From: Legionella wadsworthii DSM 21896 = ATCC 33877
GTDB lineage: Bacteria > Pseudomonadota > Gammaproteobacteria > Legionellales > Legionellaceae
Length of the DNA: 64,000 nucleotides
NCBI RefSeq assembly: GCF_000701265.1
Contig: NZ_JNIA01000023.1
Location: forward strand, 124,001-188,000
Direction of reading: 5' to 3'
Below are positions 46,997-54,859 of the stretch, piece by piece (position 1 is the first letter of the stretch; each line of letters begins with the position of its first letter). The notes under the pieces were generated by a model. The model searched no databases and was not told where the DNA came from. It worked only from the letters and a program-made list of their open reading frames with translations. The translations under genes were made by a program, and so were the position numbers.

Positions 46997-47408
46997 TCCT
47001 GTTTACATCGGTTTTGATTTTGGTTATAAACGGATAGGGGTTGCGGTGGGTCAACAACTTACGTGTAGTGCATCTCCACTTGCTACTCTTAATGCATTAA
47101 GAGGCGTTCCAGAGTGGAACTCAGTAGCTAAAGTAATTGCCCAATGGTCACCCCAAGCCTTAATTGTTGGTATTCCCACCTGTATTGATGGCAGTGAATT
47201 GTATACAACCGCTGCTGCACGCCGTTTTGCTAAAGAATTACAGAAGCGGTTCTCGTTACCAGTTCACTTAGTAGATGAGCGGCTTACAACTGTAGAAGCG
47301 AGAGAGCAATTATTTACACAAGGTGGTTATCGTAAAATCAAACAATCAGAGGTAGATAGTATTGCGGCTTGTGTTATACTAGAACAATGGTTGCAACATC
47401 CCGAATAG
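46989..47408 (+). CDS. ruvX: RuvX/YqgF, Holliday-junction resolvase-like nuclease
   Basis: A 139-aa RNase H-fold protein: YIGFDFGYKRIGVAVG (first acidic residue), IVGIPTCIDGSE, and VDERLTTVEAREQL, ending SEVDSIAACVILEQWL. The catalytic Asp and Glu positions are present. RuvX/YqgF is reported to act in 16S rRNA 5'-end processing and as a putative resolvase. It overlaps yqgE. In Pseudomonas pyrR follows; here it is missing and pyrB comes next after 155 bp. Confidence 0.94.
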   Translation: MPSPVYIGFDFGYKRIGVAVGQQLTCSASPLATLNALRGVPEWNSVAKVIAQWSPQALIVGIPTCIDGSELYTTAAARRFAKELQKRFSLPVHLVDERLTTVEAREQLFTQGGYRKIKQSEVDSIAACVILEQWLQHPE

Positions 47409-47563
47409 AGTTTATTCCAATAATTTTGAGATTCCGATCATACTGAGCTATCTATTACTTCGACGTAGTGCGTTTTAATAGATATTCTCTCATGGCAAGC
47501 GAATGGCGAAAAATGGAAAAAGACTTTAGAAGACTGACTGACAGTTAAAAAGTTAAGGTTTTT

Positions 47564-48454
47564 ATGAATCATTTTTTAGATATTAGTCAATTATCCCGTA
47601 AAAAAATAGAATCTATACTACAACGCGCTCTTTATTTTAAAAATCATAACCAATACCCTTCTTATGCGCATCACACCGTAGCGAATTTATTTTATGAAAA
47701 CAGTACACGCACCCGTGTGAGTTTTGAATTGGCAGCAAAACGTTTGTCTATGCCGGTAATCAATTTGGATCTGCAGAGTTCCTCTGAGACAAAAGGAGAA
47801 TCTATAGAAGACACCATTCGTACTCTTTCGGCGATGGGAATTCAATTTTTTGTCATTCGTCATGTCCAAGAAGGTTTACAACAAAATTTAGCGGATAAAA
47901 TTGGAAGCAGTGTACATATAATTAATGCAGGGGATGGTACACATGCACATCCCAGCCAAGCATTGCTGGATATCATGACTATCCAAGAGCAGAAGCCTAA
48001 ATTGGATCAATTAAAAATAGCAATTCTAGGCAATATCAGGCATTCGCGAGTTGCCAATTCATTTCAATGCATTTGTGCACAACTTGGAGTAGGGGACCTT
48101 GTTTTAGTGGCGCCAGAAATTTGGCAACCGAACCGTTTACATTATGGACGGGTAACCCCCGATTTAAAAGAAGGTTTAAAAGATGCGGATGTCGTTATTT
48201 GTTTACGTGTTCAACGCGAACGGCTATTAGAGTCTGAGCATTTAGATCTGGATACATACAGGCGTCACTTTGCTTTAACTAAAGAAAATCTTGTCTATAG
48301 TAAACCTGATGTCATGGTAATGCATCCAGGACCTATAAATCGTGGCTTCGAAATAGATAATGAAGTAGCAGACGGAACCAATTCTTATATATTAAATCAG
48401 GTTGCCAATGGTGTTTTTGTGCGTATGGCAATCTATGATGCATTAATGGGATAA
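47564..48454 (+). CDS. pyrB: Aspartate carbamoyltransferase catalytic chain
   Basis: A 296-aa enzyme with the carbamoyl-phosphate site STRTRVSFELA and the substrate loop HPSQALLDIMTI, and HPGPINRGFEI near the C-terminus. It forms carbamoyl-aspartate, the first committed pyrimidine step. It is slightly shorter than the E. coli chain (about 310 aa) and close to the class A/B catalytic core. No pyrI or pyrC' gene is adjacent. AAGG precedes the ATG. Confidence 0.95.
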   Translation: MNHFLDISQLSRKKIESILQRALYFKNHNQYPSYAHHTVANLFYENSTRTRVSFELAAKRLSMPVINLDLQSSSETKGESIEDTIRTLSAMGIQFFVIRHVQEGLQQNLADKIGSSVHIINAGDGTHAHPSQALLDIMTIQEQKPKLDQLKIAILGNIRHSRVANSFQCICAQLGVGDLVLVAPEIWQPNRLHYGRVTPDLKEGLKDADVVICLRVQRERLLESEHLDLDTYRRHFALTKENLVYSKPDVMVMHPGPINRGFEIDNEVADGTNSYILNQVANGVFVRMAIYDALMG

Positions 48455-48510
48455 TTTGGTAACTCTTTAAGGAAGTTCCGTAGAACAGGGAAATCCAGGG
48501 ATATAAACCG

Positions 48511-49836
48511 ATGAGTAATCGCTATAAATATTTATCTATTCTTGTATTGTTGCTCTTTTACTCTTCACTTTTTTATTTTATTGTTAACCATTACCAGCGA
48601 ATTGATTTCTCTTCTTTTTTTTTATCCTCTCATGCTTTGTTGCAGGGTGAAAATCCTTACCAAAATTTTTTAACGACCTACTTACCGACTCAAAAAATTT
48701 TACCTGCTAACTTAAATCCTCCATTTGTTTTATGGAGTTTTATGTTTTTGTCAAAATTAAATTATTCCCATGCACTTTTAGTGTGGTTTTTTTTCTGTTT
48801 GCTATTAGGAATTATTGGTATCGCAATTTCTTTACGCTTCGCTTTTTCTAAGCGATTTCTACAGCAAAACTCTGCATATCTTTATCTTTTGTACTTTGCA
48901 AGTTTTGCCACGTTAACCAATCTTATAACCCAGCAATTTGGGAGTATCTTATTGTTCTTTATGATGCTCGGTTATTATTTTTATTTACATCAACGTGACT
49001 TTCTAGCAGGCTTTTTGTGGGGTATTATTATTTCAATTAAATTGTTCCCTGCACTACTTTTATTTTTTGTCTTAAAACAAAACCGTAAAAAAGTTTTGGC
49101 CTCAATACTGATTACTTTATTCATCACCATGGTGCTTCCTTTATTCATTTATGGTCCATGGGTTTATGACCAATATTTTAAAATGATGTCCGGTGTATTT
49201 TGGTATGGGGACGATTGGAATGGTTCTCTTTATGGTTTTATTTTTCGCTTCTTTTTTGGCGGCCAAGTGATTCCTAAAATGTCTTCATTAATTGTCATTG
49301 AAGTGCTTTACATTGTTTTCTTTTTAATTTTTCTTTTTTGGTATTGGAGAAATTTAGGTCCAAAAGAAGAGGATCCGGTTAATCATCAGCCGTTTTGTTT
49401 GACCTTGGCAATGATGTTGTTTTTGAGTCCTTTTGGATGGGTTTATTATTTTTCATTGCTTTTTTTTCCTATGTCGCTTGTCTGGTATTCGATTGCAAAA
49501 GACAAAAGTAATTCTGTAAATACAATGCTTCTTTGGCTTATGTGTTTCTTTCTTATTAATTTTCCCGTGGACTATGTTATCAGCCAACATATGTCGAATT
49601 TCATAGTTCGAATTAGTTTCTTCTCTTCTTTTTTTTATGGGTTAATCCTATTAATTTATTTATTAGGAAGCAGAAAAAAAATTTATGGTGGCATCGATTT
49701 AGTAGGCATAAAAAATTTCTCCATGCCCCCCATCTTTATAATTATATTGTTCGGGTTATTAGTTCCCATAATTTGCTACATATCACGTTTGTTAGAATTG
49801 GATTTATTTAGAAAAACTTTGAACCATTTTTTTTAA
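48511..49836 (+). CDS. Polytopic membrane protein, GT87/DUF2029-like
   Basis: A 441-aa membrane protein with about 11-12 hydrophobic segments. The first periplasmic loop reads IDFSSFFLSSHALLQGENPYQN and then NLNPPFVLW, matching the DF..Y..A..LL.G.NPY...NPP pattern of GT87/DUF2029 polyprenyl-phosphate-mannose-dependent glycosyltransferases (GT-C fold), where the Asp is catalytic. Its acceptor is unknown, possibly a lipid or surface glycan. It ends 4 bp before the convergent comM gene and is flanked by unrelated housekeeping genes. Confidence 0.75.
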   Translation: MSNRYKYLSILVLLLFYSSLFYFIVNHYQRIDFSSFFLSSHALLQGENPYQNFLTTYLPTQKILPANLNPPFVLWSFMFLSKLNYSHALLVWFFFCLLLGIIGIAISLRFAFSKRFLQQNSAYLYLLYFASFATLTNLITQQFGSILLFFMMLGYYFYLHQRDFLAGFLWGIIISIKLFPALLLFFVLKQNRKKVLASILITLFITMVLPLFIYGPWVYDQYFKMMSGVFWYGDDWNGSLYGFIFRFFFGGQVIPKMSSLIVIEVLYIVFFLIFLFWYWRNLGPKEEDPVNHQPFCLTLAMMLFLSPFGWVYYFSLLFFPMSLVWYSIAKDKSNSVNTMLLWLMCFFLINFPVDYVISQHMSNFIVRISFFSSFFYGLILLIYLLGSRKKIYGGIDLVGIKNFSMPPIFIIILFGLLVPIICYISRLLELDLFRKTLNHFF

Positions 49837-49840
49837 CAAT

Positions 49841-51349
49841 TCATGCTGGGACATGTAATGTATGACGAAAAGACAAAGCTTGTTGTAAATGTCGAAGATC
49901 GACATTAGTACATCCATGCATATCCGCAATAGTACGTGCGACTTTTAACAAGCGGTGATATCCCCGCGCAGAAAGCTTAAGTTGTAATAGTGACTGGCGT
50001 AGAAAATTTATTTCTTCAGTTCCCAGCTCACAAAATCGCTCACAATCATTTGCGCTTAAATGAGCATTGAGGCATTTTTGCCGCTCCCACTGTAACGTAC
50101 GGGATTGGATAACTTTTTCGCGAATCGTGTCACTTTGTTTTTCAGTTTTATGAGGAGCGATCAGTTCTTCCTGAGTTAATCCTTGAACTGATATATGCAT
50201 GTCAATCCTGTCCATTAAAGGTGCAGAGATTTTTGCATGATAACGTTTGATCCTCTCTGGGCTACACAAGCAATTCGCTTGGGGGTTACCCCATTGTCCG
50301 CATGGGCAGGGATTCATTGCTGCAATCAGTTGAAATTTGGCTGGAAATTCTATTTGGGCAGCTGCTCTTGAAATACATACTGTTCCTGCCTCAAGAGGCT
50401 GCCTTAGCGTTTCAAGAACCTGCCTGTTAAATTCTGGCAATTCATCTAGAAATAAAACACCATGATGCGCTAGAGAAATTTCTCCAGGCTTGGGAGGATT
50501 TCCTCCGCCGACTAAAGATACAGGTGAGGCAGTATGATGGGGGGCTCGAAAGGGAGGAACACGCCATGTCTCAAAAAGAGAGGTTTTACCCTGAATAGAA
50601 TTCAAAGCCACGCATTCAAGGGCTTCCGTTTCCGACAACGGAGGTAAAAGTGTTGGAAATCTCTTTGCCAACATGGTTTTACCACTTCCTGGAGCGCCAT
50701 TTAAAAGAATACTGTGTCCACCATGTGCTGCTATTTCCATCGCTTTTTTTGCATGGAACTGTCCTTTGACATCAGACCAATCCAGTGTGTCTTGAGGCAG
50801 GCAGGAATCAGGTTTTGGCGGTAAATCGTATAGGGAAGTTCCTTGACATAGATAGCTGCAAACTTCGCGCAGATTATTGGCGCTATAAATATTTTTATAA
50901 CCTGTCAATGATGCCTCATAAGCATTCGCGCTGGCAATAATGAGTAAGCTTTGCTCTTTATGTGCTGCTAACACGGCAGGGATTATTGCGGAAACACCAC
51001 GAAGTTCACCACTTAATGCCAATTCTGCGATAAACTCATGATTCTCTAACTTATTTTGAGGAACTTGTTTTGAAGCAGCTAAAATGCCAAGTGCAATGGG
51101 TAGATCAAACCCGCTTCCAATTTTTGGTAAATCTGCAGGTCCCAAATTGACAGTAATTTTACGGCAAGGAAATTCAAATTGGCTATTAATTATAGCGGAA
51201 CGTACTCGATCCTTGCTTTCTTTCACAGCAGTTTCTGGAAGGCCCACAATAGTAAATCCAGGTAAACCATTTGACAAATGAACTTCGACGGATACAGGCT
51301 TTGCTAATATTCCCAAGGTACTCCGTGTTTTAGTAAATGCAAGATTCAT
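49841..51349 (-). CDS. comM: ComM/YifB Mg-chelatase-like AAA+ helicase
   Basis: A 502-aa protein with an N-terminal Lon-like ChlI domain (VEVHLSNGLPGFTIVGLPETAVKESKDRVRSAI), a central Mg-chelatase AAA+ domain (Walker A LNGAPGSGKTMLAKR, Walker B GVLFLDELPEFNR, FRAPHHTAS) and the C-terminal zinc-like CPCGQWGNPQANCLC segment with YHRLLKVARTIADM. ComM is a hexameric branch-migration helicase for integrating divergent DNA during natural transformation; L. pneumophila is naturally competent. Confidence 0.95.
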   Translation of the reverse strand: MNLAFTKTRSTLGILAKPVSVEVHLSNGLPGFTIVGLPETAVKESKDRVRSAIINSQFEFPCRKITVNLGPADLPKIGSGFDLPIALGILAASKQVPQNKLENHEFIAELALSGELRGVSAIIPAVLAAHKEQSLLIIASANAYEASLTGYKNIYSANNLREVCSYLCQGTSLYDLPPKPDSCLPQDTLDWSDVKGQFHAKKAMEIAAHGGHSILLNGAPGSGKTMLAKRFPTLLPPLSETEALECVALNSIQGKTSLFETWRVPPFRAPHHTASPVSLVGGGNPPKPGEISLAHHGVLFLDELPEFNRQVLETLRQPLEAGTVCISRAAAQIEFPAKFQLIAAMNPCPCGQWGNPQANCLCSPERIKRYHAKISAPLMDRIDMHISVQGLTQEELIAPHKTEKQSDTIREKVIQSRTLQWERQKCLNAHLSANDCERFCELGTEEINFLRQSLLQLKLSARGYHRLLKVARTIADMHGCTNVDLRHLQQALSFRHTLHVPA

Positions 51350-51498
51350 AATTTATTCCTTTAAGTTGGACGTTTGCTTTTATTATTTTCCTATCCGAGT
51401 TGTTGCATAACCTGTAGTTATTCCATAATACTTTCTTATCTTTAGCTGAGATTTGAAAGCAACACTAAGTCATGCAAAAGCTCTTGAGTATTTCGCTG

Positions 51499-51762
51499 TT
51501 ACGATTCTTTTTGATCTTTGTTAAGCTGTGCTATGAGGACATCAACTTGTTTTTGCAGATGTTCTACCTTTTCTCGAGTTCGAGCTAGAACTTTAGTCTG
51601 TACGTCAAATTCTTCGCGAGTAATTAAATCCATATGAGCAAAAGCAGCTTGCAATACTTCTTTAAATTTTTGTTGAATGTCTTTTTCAATATTTTGTAGA
51701 CTGGTAGGAAGAGCGGCAAAAAGCTTTTTTGCCAAATCATCAAATTGTTTGGGGTCGAACAT
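51499..51762 (-). CDS. ubiK: UbiK/YqiC-like ubiquinone accessory factor
   Basis: The start at 51762 (MFDPKQFDDLAKKLFAAL, 87 aa) follows GGAG at 5 nt spacing; a GTG two codons upstream is an alternative. The N-terminal amphipathic helix and C-terminal coiled coil (EFDVQTKVLARTREKVEHLQKQVDVLIAQL) match the BMFP/UbiK family. UbiK supports aerobic ubiquinone biosynthesis by aiding UbiJ and the Ubi complex. It is divergent from the PII gene. Confidence 0.9.
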   Translation of the reverse strand: MFDPKQFDDLAKKLFAALPTSLQNIEKDIQQKFKEVLQAAFAHMDLITREEFDVQTKVLARTREKVEHLQKQVDVLIAQLNKDQKES

Positions 51763-51781
51763 AATCACTCCATGTTTGGTT

Positions 51782-51808
51782 TTGCAATGAGTCTAACAAA
51801 AGTATAAT
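51782..51808 (+). promoter_or_regulatory. Probable PII gene promoter with very short leader
   Basis: TTGCAA (51782-51787), 15-bp spacer, TATAAT (51803-51808). The ATG at 51825 is only 16 bp after the -10, giving a leader of about 10 nt, too short for a normal ribosome site. Either the message is nearly leaderless or another promoter lies upstream. Confidence 0.4.
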
Positions 51809-51824
51809 CACAGCGGAATATATT

Positions 51825-52166
51825 ATGAAAATGATTATGGCAATAATAAAGCCTTTTAAATTGGATGATGTTCATGAGGCGTTAATGGAAATTGGCGTAC
51901 CCGGTATTACTATATCCGAAACCCGAGGTTTCGGCCGACAAAAGGGCCATACGGAATTATATCGAGGTGCCGAGTATGTCGTCGATTTTCTACCTAAAAT
52001 TAAAATTGAACTCGCATTGCCAGATGAAATGGTTGAACCGGCAATTGAGGCGATTTGTAAATCAGCTTATACAGGTAAAATAGGTGATGGCAAAATTTTT
52101 GTTTATGAATTACAACAGGTGGTGCGTGTCCGCACTGGTGAAATCAATGCGGATGCTTTAACCTAA
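51825..52166 (+). CDS. glnB: PII signal-transduction protein (GlnB/GlnK)
   Basis: A 113-aa PII protein, MKMIMAIIKPFKLDDVHEAL. The T-loop reads GFGRQKGHTELYRGAEYVVDFLPK with Tyr51, the uridylylation site, and the ATP-binding region is KIGDGKIFVYELQQVVRVRTGE. PII senses ATP/ADP and 2-oxoglutarate and controls nitrogen metabolism. No amtB is next to it, so GlnB is preferred to GlnK, but the two cannot be told apart with certainty. It ends 4 bp before the convergent folate-ligase gene. Confidence 0.93.
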   Translation: MKMIMAIIKPFKLDDVHEALMEIGVPGITISETRGFGRQKGHTELYRGAEYVVDFLPKIKIELALPDEMVEPAIEAICKSAYTGKIGDGKIFVYELQQVVRVRTGEINADALT

Positions 52167-52170
52167 TTGA

Positions 52171-52752
52171 TCAACCCCCGTACCAATAAATGGCACGTTG
52201 GGTAATTACTGCATTTAATTGGATATCCCAAGGTTCTGGCTCGAGAAAATCATCGACTCGTTGAAATTGGTAGGCTACGCCATATAAGGGACAATTTTCT
52301 TTACCTTTAAACGTACGATCGTAATAACCTGCTCCCATACCGAGACGATTACATCGCACATCAAAAGCAACTAATGGAACGAGGACCAGATCCAAGTCTT
52401 CAACTGCAATGGCTAAATCAGGGCTGACATCTGGTTCATTAATTCCAAAACGATTTTTTTGAAAAGGGGTGTCTGGGGTTGCTGGTAAAAATGATAGCGT
52501 TAAATTTTTTTCATTGAGAACAGGAAAGTAGCATGTCTTTTCTTGCAAGAGCGCATGCTTCCAAAGTTCCTCCAAATCGATTTCACCATTCACCGCAAAA
52601 TAAAGAGCAATTTTGTTGGCATATCGAAATTGTTCTAAAAAGCGAATTCGGGTACAAACTTGATTTGAAGCTGTAGCACGATAAGAAACAGATATCTTGG
52701 ATCGTATTTGTTTCATCGTCTCTCTTAACGCTTTCTTGACTTGATCGGTCAT
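52171..52752 (-). CDS. ygfA: 5-formyltetrahydrofolate cyclo-ligase
   Basis: A 193-aa protein of the YgfA/MTHFS family: LRETMKQIRSKIS, then IALYFAVNGEIDLEELWKHAL, CYFPVLNE and DLVLVPLVAFDVRCNRLGMGAGYYDRTF, the diagnostic G-x-G-x-G-Y-Y-D motif. It converts 5-formyl-THF to 5,10-methenyl-THF using ATP. In E. coli the 6S RNA gene precedes ygfA; the 229-bp upstream region here does not look like 6S RNA. Confidence 0.93.
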   Translation of the reverse strand: MTDQVKKALRETMKQIRSKISVSYRATASNQVCTRIRFLEQFRYANKIALYFAVNGEIDLEELWKHALLQEKTCYFPVLNEKNLTLSFLPATPDTPFQKNRFGINEPDVSPDLAIAVEDLDLVLVPLVAFDVRCNRLGMGAGYYDRTFKGKENCPLYGVAYQFQRVDDFLEPEPWDIQLNAVITQRAIYWYGG

Positions 52753-52981
52753 ACAAATGTCAGTGTATAGATCATATTAAATTATTGATTTTTTATCATA
52801 AAATTTCAAGGTATTGAATTACTCTTAAATTTTTGTCACTCTCAAAACTTTCAGGCTAAATAATTTTTTTTAAATAAAAAACTAGTCAAGCCAATAAAAA
52901 TAAGGTATATAAGCCGTCCTGGTTTTTATGGGTATCCTTATGGATGTAAAATTTGTACAGTATAATCATTGAGAGAATGGT

Positions 52982-53179
52982 ATGAGTGATTTGTTTGAAG
53001 ATGATGAAGATGCTGTTGTAGAAGTCGGAGAAGATTTCCTCGATGTAGATAGTGAATTGGATGTCGAAACAGAGGTAATGGAAACCGTTCCTCGTGGTTT
53101 AGATGCACGCAGGAAATTAGAAAATATGTTAGATGAAAAACGTTTACGAGATGAATTGGATGATTTTGGGGATTATTAA
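52982..53179 (+). CDS. PA3496-like small acidic protein
   Basis: A 65-aa, very acidic N-terminal half (DDEDAVVEVGEDFLDVDSEL) followed by GLDARRKLENMLDEKRLRDELDDFGDY, which matches the ARR.IE...E...L.DEL.DF ending of the small PA3496 family. Function unknown; an envelope role has been suggested in annotation names. It precedes pabC by 65 bp. Confidence 0.75.
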   Translation: MSDLFEDDEDAVVEVGEDFLDVDSELDVETEVMETVPRGLDARRKLENMLDEKRLRDELDDFGDY

Positions 53180-53244
53180 CTCCTATTATCATTGAAGACT
53201 CGAAAAAAGATCTATTGATGGCATGAGGGTTAAAGTACAGTCTT

Positions 53245-54051
53245 ATGGTACGAACGCGAGTAGAAACAGTAGGGGAATGCTATAAGGCATTTCCCATAGA
53301 TGATCGCATTTATTTAGGCGAAGGGTTGTTTGAGACAATAAAAGTTGAAGCAGCCAATCCATTTTATGCTGATTTGCATTGGCATCGGCTCAGTGATTCG
53401 GCAAAAAAATTGGGTATCCCTTTTGATATTTCTCTAGAACATTGGATTGAACATCTTTTCAATAAAATAAAACAAGATAATTTATACAATGGCGGTATTA
53501 AAGCAATACTGAGCGGGGGTTCTGCGCCTCGAGGTTTGGCATCACGAGGACAGGTAAGCCATCTTATCTTTCAGACTTTCAATTATACTGTGGCAACCAA
53601 TCCGATTAGATTGGTAAGCGTGCCCTGGTTAAGAGATGAAGCGAATCCCATATATCAGGTAAAATCTGTGAATTATCTCGAAGCAATATTGGCACGCCGT
53701 CAAGCAATTGACATGGGAGCAGATGATGCTTTATTTTTTAATCAAAAGCATCATGCAACTGAAACTACTTGCGCCAATTTATTTGTAATAAAAGATGATT
53801 TTTTGCTGACCCCCCCACTTTCAGATGGTGTGCTTCCCGGTATTATCCGTTCGAGGTTGTTGCAAATTTGCTCGCAAAAAGACATCACCTGTAAAGAACT
53901 ATCCCTATCAAAAATACTACTTGAAGAAGCGGATATACTTTTTGTTACTAATTCGTTACAGGGCGTTCGCCCGATACTCTCTTTAGATGAGATGACTTTT
54001 TCAGTTGAACATCCTTTACTTAGTCAATTGTCTTCTTATTTCGGCGTTTAA
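53245..54051 (+). CDS. pabC: Aminodeoxychorismate lyase or related class IV aminotransferase
   Basis: A 268-aa fold-type IV PLP protein: DDRIYLGEGLFETIKV at the N-terminus, PLP lysine in YQVKSVNYLEAILARRQAIDMGADDALF, and TETTCANLFVIKDD and DGVLPGIIRSRLL. These fit PabC (p-aminobenzoate from aminodeoxychorismate) better than the branched-chain aminotransferase, because the chain is short, but no pabA/pabB is nearby. The start has no clear ribosome site. It overlaps the 3' end of the convergent TVP38-like gene by 32 bp. Confidence 0.75.
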   Translation: MVRTRVETVGECYKAFPIDDRIYLGEGLFETIKVEAANPFYADLHWHRLSDSAKKLGIPFDISLEHWIEHLFNKIKQDNLYNGGIKAILSGGSAPRGLASRGQVSHLIFQTFNYTVATNPIRLVSVPWLRDEANPIYQVKSVNYLEAILARRQAIDMGADDALFFNQKHHATETTCANLFVIKDDFLLTPPLSDGVLPGIIRSRLLQICSQKDITCKELSLSKILLEEADILFVTNSLQGVRPILSLDEMTFSVEHPLLSQLSSYFGV

Positions 54052-54700
54052 AAGAAAATCTCAGGGGCAGTAGCTTAAAAAGACATAGCAATAAAAATAT
54101 TAAGACGAGAATGATAATTTCACTGCTTCTGTAAAAGGCACCTTGCTTTAAAACCTCCATTCCCGCATAACCGAAATAGGTATAAACAATTTCTGCTGGA
54201 ATAAGAAATATCACTGTCGTGATTAAGTAAATACGGAATTTTATTTTCGTTAACCCTAATCCACAATTAACTATATTAAAAGGAATTATTGGCAGTAGAC
54301 GTAAAAGAGCAACAATCATCCAGCCTTTTTGTTCGACTGCGGAAATTAATTTATTTAATCTTTCTTCCTTCTTCTGGGAAAACCTGTCATAAAATAAATG
54401 TCGGGTGATTAAAAAGGATAATGCAGCCCCACATGTAGCCCCTATTAAATTGAGTAATGTTCCAAACAAGGGACCAAATAGGGCGCCTCCAGCCAAAGTC
54501 ATAACCATAGTGGGCAAGAACATAACCGTAGTAAAACAATATATAATTAAAAAGAGGACCGGTGCAAACCAGCCAAGATGATCAATCCATTGGATGATTT
54601 CATTGGAGTAGTTATGAAATAAAAACGCAAAAGAAATTAACGACAAAACGGATAAAACAATGAGGAATGTTTTAACGGGATAAAGCATCCGGAATTTCAT
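54020..54700 (-). CDS. TVP38/TMEM64 (DedA superfamily) membrane protein
   Basis: ATG 54700 (MKFRMLYPVKTFLIVLSVLS, 226 aa) is preferred to a TTG at 54718. It has six or so hydrophobic segments and the SNARE-associated/VTT signature: FLPTMVMTLAGGALFGPLFGTLLNLIGATCGAALSFLITR, then LRLLPIIPFNIVNCGLGLTKIKFRIY. VTT-domain proteins are linked to membrane lipid scrambling and envelope integrity. The last 32 bp overlap the end of pabC on the other strand. Confidence 0.88.
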   Translation of the reverse strand: MKFRMLYPVKTFLIVLSVLSLISFAFLFHNYSNEIIQWIDHLGWFAPVLFLIIYCFTTVMFLPTMVMTLAGGALFGPLFGTLLNLIGATCGAALSFLITRHLFYDRFSQKKEERLNKLISAVEQKGWMIVALLRLLPIIPFNIVNCGLGLTKIKFRIYLITTVIFLIPAEIVYTYFGYAGMEVLKQGAFYRSSEIIILVLIFLLLCLFKLLPLRFSFKRRNKKTID

Positions 54701-54859
54701 AAGCTTTTTTTTAGTCAAGGATAACTCTTTATCAATTATGGCTACAGTCCTTAAAAACCAATTTATCAGAGTCTATTACACTTTGGATATGCCTGGCAAT
54801 CTTGAAAAAAAATGCCTGATTGGGTATAACCTGAGCGAAGTTTTTTGAGAGATACAAAC

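Noticed and set aside
52753-52981. 6S RNA gene upstream of ygfA, as in E. coli
   Set aside because: The region is AT-rich and lacks the long closing stem and bubble structure of 6S RNA.
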